A program made the position numbers and the translations under genes. 64,000 nt of DNA, taken from contig JANXSF010000087.1 of assembly GCA_025352795.1 (NCBI GenBank), positions 62,001-126,000 on the forward strand, given 5' to 3'. The DNA is from Acidobacteriota bacterium. GTDB taxonomy: Bacteria > Acidobacteriota > Terriglobia > Bryobacterales > Bryobacteraceae. Shown here piece after piece: positions 59,084-64,000 of this stretch (position 1 is the first letter of the stretch; every line of letters begins with the position of its first letter). The notes beneath the pieces were generated by a model that saw only the letters and a list, made by a program, of their open reading frames with translations, did no database searches and was not told the DNA's origin.

Positions 59084-59652
59084 ACTGGTTGGACGTTATT
59101 TTAGGAATCATCATCGTATCCTCGCTGATGAGTGGTGTCCGAAAAGGGATGATCCGCATGGGCATCGGCTTGGTTGCAATGGTGCTTGCCCTGGTGTTGG
59201 CGTTCTGGACTTACCACAATGCAGGTGCGTTCTTTTCTGATTGGACCAGCACGCCGATGGTGGCAAACTTGCTTGGGTTCTTCCTAGTGTTTTTCGGAAC
59301 CATGATCGCCGGGTCTATCGTATCTATGATCCTCACACGCATTTTCAAATGGATGGGATTGAGTTGGCTGGATCGGATTTTGGGTGGCTTGTTTGGTGGA
59401 ATTCGCGGCGCCATAATCGCCACCATCGTACTGATGGCATTCACAGCGCTTGCCCCGGGCAATCCTCCGAAGCTGGTTGGCGAATCGATGGTGGCCCCAT
59501 ATTTAATGGATTTCGCTGAGGTGATCAGCTCCATAGCCCCAGCGGAACTTCGCAGTAAATTTCTGGATGCTTATGGCAAAGTGAAGAAAGAATATTGGGA
59601 TCCCGTGCAAAAATCGTTGGGCAATCGTAAGTTGGAAAAGGTTCAACAGTAG
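59080..59652 (+). CDS. cvpA: CvpA family membrane protein
   Basis: 190 residues with four hydrophobic helices; LDVILGIIIVSSLMSGVRKGMIRMGIGLVAMVLALVLAFW opens in the family manner and the GLSWLDRILGGLFGGIRGAIIATIVLM segment is conserved. In E. coli CvpA is linked to colicin V and to purF; here it is directly coupled to purC by a 4-nt overlap, which keeps the purine association. The molecular role is unknown. The next gene starts immediately after its stop. Confidence 0.9.
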   Translation: MNWLDVILGIIIVSSLMSGVRKGMIRMGIGLVAMVLALVLAFWTYHNAGAFFSDWTSTPMVANLLGFFLVFFGTMIAGSIVSMILTRIFKWMGLSWLDRILGGLFGGIRGAIIATIVLMAFTALAPGNPPKLVGESMVAPYLMDFAEVISSIAPAELRSKFLDAYGKVKKEYWDPVQKSLGNRKLEKVQQ

Positions 59653-60312
59653 ATGCTCTCATTGAAGACGCGCCTATTGATTTTCGACCTGGACGGAACG
59701 CTGGTTGATTCCAAAGTAGACCTAATCAATTCCGTGAATGCTACGAGGCTGCACGCAGGTCTGACTGTATTGCCGGATGCGTTAATTAGTGGCTACATTG
59801 GCCGCGGGGCTCCTGCATTGATTCGCAGTGCGATGGGCAAAGAGGCCGCGCAACAAGACTTGGATAACGCACTGGATTATTTCCTGGGCTACTATCGCGA
59901 ACACATGCTGGACGAGACGCGGCTGTATCCAGGTGTTGCTGAATCACTGGACAAGTTTCACACGAGCGGCATGCCTATGGCGATACTGACCAACAAACCA
60001 GTGAAGTTCAGCCAGTTGATGATGGAGCGCTTACATCTTTCAGGCCACTTTGTGAAAATTTACGGTGGCAACAGTTTCGATCAGAAAAAGCCACACCCAA
60101 TTGGGATTGAGACGCTGCTGGCCGAGACTGGATTTAGACAAAACGAAGCGTTGATGATTGGCGATTCCAGTGTGGATATCCGCACAGCGCGCAATGCAGG
60201 AATTGAAAGCTGTGGGGTGACCTATGGGTTTCAGCCGGAAACATTTGCCGCTGAGCCGCCTGATTTCACAGTGGATCGTATGGAAGAGTTAGTTACGCGA
60301 ATTCTGGGATAA
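59653..60312 (+). CDS. gph: Phosphoglycolate phosphatase (HAD IA)
   Basis: 219 residues. HAD motif I FDLDGTLVDS, motif II ILTNKP, motif III KPHPIGIETLL and motif IV MIGDSSVDIRTARNAG. Removes 2-phosphoglycolate formed in repair of 3'-phosphoglycolate DNA ends or in photorespiratory-like side reactions. Starts directly after cvpA and its 3' end overlaps the convergent maf gene by 20 nt. Other HAD phosphatases cannot be excluded. Confidence 0.88.
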   Translation: MLSLKTRLLIFDLDGTLVDSKVDLINSVNATRLHAGLTVLPDALISGYIGRGAPALIRSAMGKEAAQQDLDNALDYFLGYYREHMLDETRLYPGVAESLDKFHTSGMPMAILTNKPVKFSQLMMERLHLSGHFVKIYGGNSFDQKKPHPIGIETLLAETGFRQNEALMIGDSSVDIRTARNAGIESCGVTYGFQPETFAAEPPDFTVDRMEELVTRILG

Positions 60313-60859
60313 CGCCTGCCGCTTTCAGGTGACGATACACCAATGAAATGGGCAATCCCACAACGTTGAAGTAGCAGCCTTCCACACGTTCAATATACTT
60401 TGAAGCCAAACCTTGAATGCCGTAGGCACCGGCTTTATCCATTGGTTGGCCACTGCTGACGTAGGATTCAATTTCTGCTTCAGACAATTTCGAAACGTGA
60501 ACGATTGTAGATTCAGCGTCGATCTGTAACTTGGAACCGGAGAAGATGCAGATGCCAGTAAGCACTTCATGCGATTCACCAGAAAGAAGTCGCAACATTC
60601 GTTTGGCGTCGTAAGCATTTTCTGGCTTACCTAAAATTTGTCCAGCGATAACTACCGTTGTATCCGCAGCAAGAATTACATCGCCAGGTTCACGAGTTAC
60701 GGCCATGGCTTTCGATGTTGCCAGACGACGAACATACGAATTGGGAGCCTCGCCTGAACGGACTGATTCATCGATATCGGCGACTCGAACCAGGAATGGA
60801 ATACCGGCGTTTTCAAGAATTTCTTTTCTTCTAGGGGACTGCGAAGCAAGGATAAGCAT
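60293..60859 (-). CDS. maf: Maf-like nucleotide pyrophosphatase
   Basis: 188 residues. MLILASQSPRRKEILENAGIPF is the Maf opening with the SxxRR nucleotide motif, followed by VILAADTTVVIAGQILGKP (acidic catalytic residue) and GYGIQGLASKYIERVEG-type ending (AYGIQGLASKYIERVEGCYFNVVGLPI). Hydrolyses non-canonical nucleoside triphosphates such as dTTP/UTP analogs. Lies antisense to the gph end. Confidence 0.94.
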   Translation of the reverse strand: MLILASQSPRRKEILENAGIPFLVRVADIDESVRSGEAPNSYVRRLATSKAMAVTREPGDVILAADTTVVIAGQILGKPENAYDAKRMLRLLSGESHEVLTGICIFSGSKLQIDAESTIVHVSKLSEAEIESYVSSGQPMDKAGAYGIQGLASKYIERVEGCYFNVVGLPISLVYRHLKAAGVIPEFA

Positions 60860-60874
60860 CGGTGTGTTTTCCTG

Positions 60875-61756
60875 ATGTTACCATCGGAAGCGGTGATGAT
60901 TCCTGCTGTTTTAAAGCTTTTGGAGTTGCGGTTTCAGTTGAAGGCTAAAGCCCCATTACAATTTCCTGCGTGGAAAGCTGGCAACTTTTTTCGTGGAACT
61001 TTTGGGATCACGTTAAAGCGCCTGAGTTGTCCGGTGAGTTGCGCTGGGCCCTTGGAATGCACTAATCGTCAACAGTGCGCCTACGCCAACTTATTTGAAC
61101 CGATTGCTAAAGCCGCACCCAGTGGATTTGCCAATCCACCCCGACCCTTTGTATTTCGTGTAGAGCAATTAAATGGAAGTCACTTCCAGCCGGATGATGT
61201 TTTTTCTGTTCGCATGCACTTGTTTGGAAATGTTGAAACACTGCCCTGGATTGAAAAAACGTTAGCTTCGTTTGAGCGCATGGAACTGCTGAAGATGGAA
61301 GTTGTGCCCGTAAACATTGCTTTGCTTGGCCGACCCTGTCAAGAAGTAACTGTTGAATTTATTACGCCGTTGGAATTGAAGAGCCAGCATCAGGTGCTGC
61401 GGCAGCCAGACTTCCCGGCGTTGATCAGTCGCATCCGCGATCGAATTGCTGCCCTATCGCACTTCTATGGTGAAGGTGCGCCGCCGTGGAATTACAAACA
61501 AATTTCCGAAAAAGCAGAGCGCGTCAAAATGGTTTATTGCGATGTTCAAGTAGTGGATGTAGACCGCCAGTCTTCCCGCACAGGCCAAATCCATGGTCTT
61601 GGGGGCTTTGTTGGGAGCGCGCGCTACGAAGGGATGTTAGATGATTTGCTACCGTTGCTGATGGCTGCGGAGTGGACAGGAGTGGGACGGCACACGGCTT
61701 GGGGTAACGGTGCAATTCGCCTGGGCAGCGGACACACTTCTACCTTGGAGTTCTAA
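60875..61756 (+). CDS. Cas6-like CRISPR RNA endonuclease family protein, orphan
   Basis: 293 residues. Two ferredoxin-like halves are expected; the C-terminal Gly-rich loop HGLGGFVGSARYEG (about 240-253) and LLMAAEWTGVGRHTAWGNGAIRLG are the clear Cas6 signatures (Gly-rich loop after helix). A Cys cluster Cys52-x3-Cys56-x5-Cys62-x5-Cys68 followed by YANLFEP occurs near the N-terminus, as in the Cas6 subfamily of RAMP proteins annotated 'CRISPR system precrRNA processing endoribonuclease'. No CRISPR repeat or other cas gene is within 60 kb upstream. It is divergent from maf and ends 291 bp before the nucleoside transporter. ATG 60875 chosen; Met8 also fits. Confidence 0.85.
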   Translation: MLPSEAVMIPAVLKLLELRFQLKAKAPLQFPAWKAGNFFRGTFGITLKRLSCPVSCAGPLECTNRQQCAYANLFEPIAKAAPSGFANPPRPFVFRVEQLNGSHFQPDDVFSVRMHLFGNVETLPWIEKTLASFERMELLKMEVVPVNIALLGRPCQEVTVEFITPLELKSQHQVLRQPDFPALISRIRDRIAALSHFYGEGAPPWNYKQISEKAERVKMVYCDVQVVDVDRQSSRTGQIHGLGGFVGSARYEGMLDDLLPLLMAAEWTGVGRHTAWGNGAIRLGSGHTSTLEF

Positions 61757-61829
61757 TTAAAGAATGCCGACTGTCCAACTTTCGCTTCTTACTACCGACC
61801 ATTACAGAAGATAGTTTGAGCTGACTTGA

Positions 61830-61895
61830 ACAACCCGCGATCTGTATGAATAACGCGCGGACTTTTGTTGAGAAGTTCGCGGGCCAGCGGGTTGT
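61830..61895. repeat. Nested inverted repeat upstream of the nucleoside transporter
   Basis: Outer stem ACAACCCGC (61830-61838) pairs with GCGGGTTGT (61887-61895). Inner stem CGCGGACTT (61856-61864) pairs with AAGTTCGCG (61873-61881) with one G-T pair and an 8-nt loop. It lies 74 bp after the Cas6-like gene, and ends about 150 bp before the transporter ATG. It has no T-run, so is not a standard terminator. It may be a structured leader or small RNA. Nothing else is seen in the 291-bp gap other than the promoter below. Confidence 0.5.
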
Positions 61896-62003
61896 CTTCC
61901 TGCCTGCAATGTACAACACGCGAAATTATTGTGGCAACGGCACGGTTGTGCAAGTCATTCAATTGATCGAAATTTTATTTGTGAAATCAGTTGTGAATGT
62001 ACT

Positions 62004-62031
62004 TTGCACAATTTGGGAATCGCTGTATAAC
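62004..62031 (+). promoter_or_regulatory. Predicted promoter of the nucleoside transporter operon
   Basis: -35 TTGCAC (62004-62009), 16-bp spacer, -10 TATAAC (62026-62031). Transcription would begin about 10 nt before the ATG at 62048, leaving a very short leader without a ribosome-binding site. Confidence 0.6.
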
Positions 62032-62047
62032 GTATACTAATGGCCTT

Positions 62048-63271
62048 ATGGAACGATTCACTGGGCTGATCGGCCTTTTTCTGATCGTAAGCGGTGCTTA
62101 CTTCTTTTCATCCAACCGGGCGGCCATTAAACCCAAGTTGATTCTTTGGGGACTGGGCCTGCAATTCGGATTTGCCTTCCTGGTTTTGAAAACTAATTTC
62201 GGCATGGTATTTCACGGTGCAAGCGTCGCAGTGAACGCGCTGCTGGATTATGCCGAAGAGGGAAGTAAATTCTTATTCGGTCCTTTAGGAACCAAGACCG
62301 GGCAGTTTGGAGTTGTATTTGCATTTCAGGTTTTGCCCATCGTGATTTTTATTGCATCGCTGTTTGCCATTCTCTATTACTTCGGCGTGATGCAGGTGAT
62401 CATCCGCATGATGGCCATTGGGATGCGCAGGGTGATGGGCGCTAGCGGGGCGGAATCCACGTGCGTTGCGGCCAGCATCTTTATGGGACAGACAGAGGCA
62501 CCACTCACCATTCGCCCCTTCCTGGCGGGTCTCACCCGCAGTGAACTGTTCACCATTATGACCAGCGGTATGGCACACGTATCGGGTGCGGTGATGGCGG
62601 CTTACGTGAAGATCGCGGGAGTTGAAATTCAGCACTTGCTGACCGCCGTTATTATGACCGCGCCGGCCACCATCATGCTATCGAAAATGCTGATTCCGGA
62701 AACCGAAGTTCCGGCCACTGCAGGCGAAGTAAAAATTGAAGTAGAAGCGCCCGGAGTCAACGTGATTGACGCAGCTGCCCGTGGTGCCGCCGATGGGTTG
62801 CAACTGGCGATTAACATTGGCGGCATGCTGATTGCCTTTCTGGCTTTGATTGCCATGGTGAACGGCATGTTGGGGGCCATTCATTCTGTTTCCTTTCTAC
62901 ATTGGATTCCAGGATCTCTGGAACAAATTCTGGGCTATGTGTTCGCCCCAATCGCAGTCTGTCTAGGCGTATCGTGGAAGGATTCCGAAGCGATTGGAAA
63001 TCTATTAGGGACTCGCCTGGTGCTAAATGAATTTGTAGCGTTTCTGAAGTTGGGGCCAATGAAAGAAACGCTGGATCACAAGTCGTTTGTGATTGCCACC
63101 TATGCCCTTTGCGGATTCGCCAATATTTCTTCAATCGCCATTCAGGTGGGTGGAATTGGAGCACTGGCACCATCGCGCAAAAGTGATTTGGCACGGCTGG
63201 GACTGCGCGCGATGGCCGCTGGGACGCTGGCCAATTTCATGTCGGCTGCAATTGCCGGAATGCTGCTTTAG
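62048..63271 (+). CDS. Concentrative nucleoside transporter (CNT family)
   Basis: 407 residues from ATG 62048; an in-frame ATG at 61997 lies upstream of the promoter. Nup-type core: GMVFHGASVAVNALLDYAEEGSKFLFGPLG, VLPIVIFIASLFAILYYFGVMQ, GASGAESTCVAASIFMGQTEAPL (the conserved substrate/ion loop) and FLAGLTRSELFTIMTSGMAHVSGAVMAAY. C-terminal GFANISSIAIQVGGIGALAPSRKSDLARLGLRAM is the family end motif. Na+ or H+ driven nucleoside uptake. Followed by purine nucleoside phosphorylase 12 nt away. Confidence 0.95.
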   Translation: MERFTGLIGLFLIVSGAYFFSSNRAAIKPKLILWGLGLQFGFAFLVLKTNFGMVFHGASVAVNALLDYAEEGSKFLFGPLGTKTGQFGVVFAFQVLPIVIFIASLFAILYYFGVMQVIIRMMAIGMRRVMGASGAESTCVAASIFMGQTEAPLTIRPFLAGLTRSELFTIMTSGMAHVSGAVMAAYVKIAGVEIQHLLTAVIMTAPATIMLSKMLIPETEVPATAGEVKIEVEAPGVNVIDAAARGAADGLQLAINIGGMLIAFLALIAMVNGMLGAIHSVSFLHWIPGSLEQILGYVFAPIAVCLGVSWKDSEAIGNLLGTRLVLNEFVAFLKLGPMKETLDHKSFVIATYALCGFANISSIAIQVGGIGALAPSRKSDLARLGLRAMAAGTLANFMSAAIAGMLL

Positions 63272-63283
63272 ACTGGAATAAGC

Positions 63284-64000
63284 ATGAGTTGGAATCAAGC
63301 AGTTGTTGCCATTCAGAACCGTACCCAATTGGTCCCCACCGTTGGAGTCGTTCTGGGGAGTGGACTGGGTGCGTTTGCCAGTGAATTGGAAGACGCCGTG
63401 GAGATCCCTTACGATCAAATTCCTGGCTGGCCTGTATCCACCGCTATTGGTCATGCGGGCAAGTTGGTCATCGGAAAAATTGGCGACACTGTAGTGGCCG
63501 TACAGGCAGGCAGGGCGCATTTATACGAAGGCTACAACATGGCCCAGGTGACCTTTGCAGTGCGCGTGCTGGGCAAGCTGGGTGTGAAATCCCTGCTGCT
63601 CACCAATGCCGCTGGAGGGATCAATAAAGAATATCAGCAAGGCGCTCTAGTGCTGATTAGTGATCACATTAATTTGCAAGGCGCGAACCCGTTGCTTGGT
63701 CCTAATGATGATTCGCTGGGTCCGCGCTTTCCTGATATGTCGGAAGCCTATTCACGCGATTACAGGGCCATTGCCAAACAGGCGGCGCGGGAAATGGGAA
63801 CGTCGCTGGCAGAGGGAGTCTACGCTGCCTTGTCCGGACCTAACTATGAAACTCCAGCGGAAATCCGCTATCTGCGGACCATTGGTGCTGACTTGGTGGG
63901 AATGTCCACCGTGCCTGAAGTTTTGGTGGCACGACACATGGGCATTCGATGCCTGGCAATTTCCTGCGTCACCAATATGGCTGCGGGGATTCTGGATCAG
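63284..64000 (+). CDS. punA: Purine nucleoside phosphorylase (3' end cut by the window)
   Basis: The first 239 codons read to the window edge with no stop. GVVLGSGLGAFASELEDAV is the phosphate-binding opening, QAGRAHLYEGY, LLTNAAGGIN, SDHINLQGANPLLG, LSGPNYETPAEIRYLRTIGADLVGMSTVPEV and VARHMGIRCLAISCVTNMAAGI are all present; these mark the trimeric (PNP/MTAP-type) purine nucleoside phosphorylase. Cleaves inosine/guanosine with phosphate to base and ribose-1-phosphate. Probably cotranscribed with the nucleoside transporter. Confidence 0.95.
   Translation, partial: MSWNQAVVAIQNRTQLVPTVGVVLGSGLGAFASELEDAVEIPYDQIPGWPVSTAIGHAGKLVIGKIGDTVVAVQAGRAHLYEGYNMAQVTFAVRVLGKLGVKSLLLTNAAGGINKEYQQGALVLISDHINLQGANPLLGPNDDSLGPRFPDMSEAYSRDYRAIAKQAAREMGTSLAEGVYAALSGPNYETPAEIRYLRTIGADLVGMSTVPEVLVARHMGIRCLAISCVTNMAAGILDQ

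Noticed and set aside
61846-62040. 64-codon frame upstream of the nucleoside transporter
   Set aside because: It contains the predicted promoter and the inverted repeat, has no ribosome-binding site and no family-like sequence.
60875-62047. CRISPR array next to the Cas6-like gene
   Set aside because: No regularly spaced direct repeats are present on either side; the only repeats are two nested inverted pairs.
1-64000. tRNA, rRNA, transposase, integrase or phage genes
   Set aside because: Intergenic spaces were read for tRNA cloverleaf and rRNA motifs and coding regions for transposase/integrase motifs; none was recognised. Without a covariance search a short tRNA could be missed, though few gaps are long enough.

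Overview
The window looks like chromosomal DNA of an Acidobacteriota member, most likely of the Bryobacterales/Solibacteres type. This is inferred from gene content: Flp pilins, secreted PQQ-type propellers, Tat-exported Gfo/Idh oxidoreductases, c-heme/copper monooxygenase-like proteins, a CotH-VTC-DUF4956 trio, BNR sialidase-like proteins and ECF sigma factors. No rRNA or 16S fragment is present to confirm it, and base composition is moderate, with no obvious foreign island. No tRNA, rRNA, insertion sequence, prophage or CRISPR array was recognised. About 63 protein genes, one Flp pseudogene and several regulatory or repeat elements are listed.

Layout: 1-3.8 kb holds a truncated UbiA-type prenyltransferase, a DUF192 lipoprotein, larB, and a HAD phosphatase coupled to a SulP transporter. 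3.8-9.3 kb is a run of secreted proteins: a triple RidA protein, an unknown protein, a PQQ propeller, a TPR-like protein and an SH3-metallopeptidase. 9.3-10.9 kb is a Flp pilin array (one pseudogene, three intact monocistronic copies). 10.9-14.5 kb has dienelactone hydrolase, enoyl-CoA hydratase, APH-type kinase and histidine phosphatase genes. 14.5-17.6 kb encodes an ECF sigma factor, histidine kinase and OmpR regulator in one operon. 17.8-21.2 kb is CotH, VTC and DUF4956. 22-26.3 kb is uvrD, a 52-residue basic protein and an amino-acid permease, with a shared divergent promoter/operator facing a leaderless 63-residue gene. 26.6-29.3 kb has a REC-XRE regulator, a repeat lipoprotein, a VOC protein and an aminotransferase.

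29.6-36.3 kb is carbohydrate-oriented: an Asp-box sialidase-like protein, an unknown protein, then an overlapping set of esterase-SMP30 fusion, carboxymuconolactone decarboxylase, mutarotase-like protein and class II aldolase. 36.3-45.9 kb has an S41 peptidase-like protein, FmdB, a PAP2 enzyme, two tandem Gfo/Idh enzymes, a NadD-like enzyme, SRPBCC and TPR membrane proteins, and nth. 45.9-50.9 kb is a coupled string of lipoprotein, membrane glycosyltransferase, BadF-type kinase and M20 peptidase. 50.9-55.9 kb has pgk and two facing paralogs of a heme/copper protein around a GNAT gene. 55.9-60.9 kb is rnr-purC-cvpA-gph with maf opposite. 60.9-64 kb carries an orphan Cas6-like protein and a nucleoside transporter plus purine nucleoside phosphorylase, the last truncated by the window end.

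Functional themes are purine salvage and synthesis (purC, CNT transporter, punA), envelope and secreted polymer handling, sugar/lactone catabolism, and extracytoplasmic signalling. Many adjacent genes overlap by ATGA/GTGA/TTGA/TAATG, which gives firm evidence for operons and start sites.
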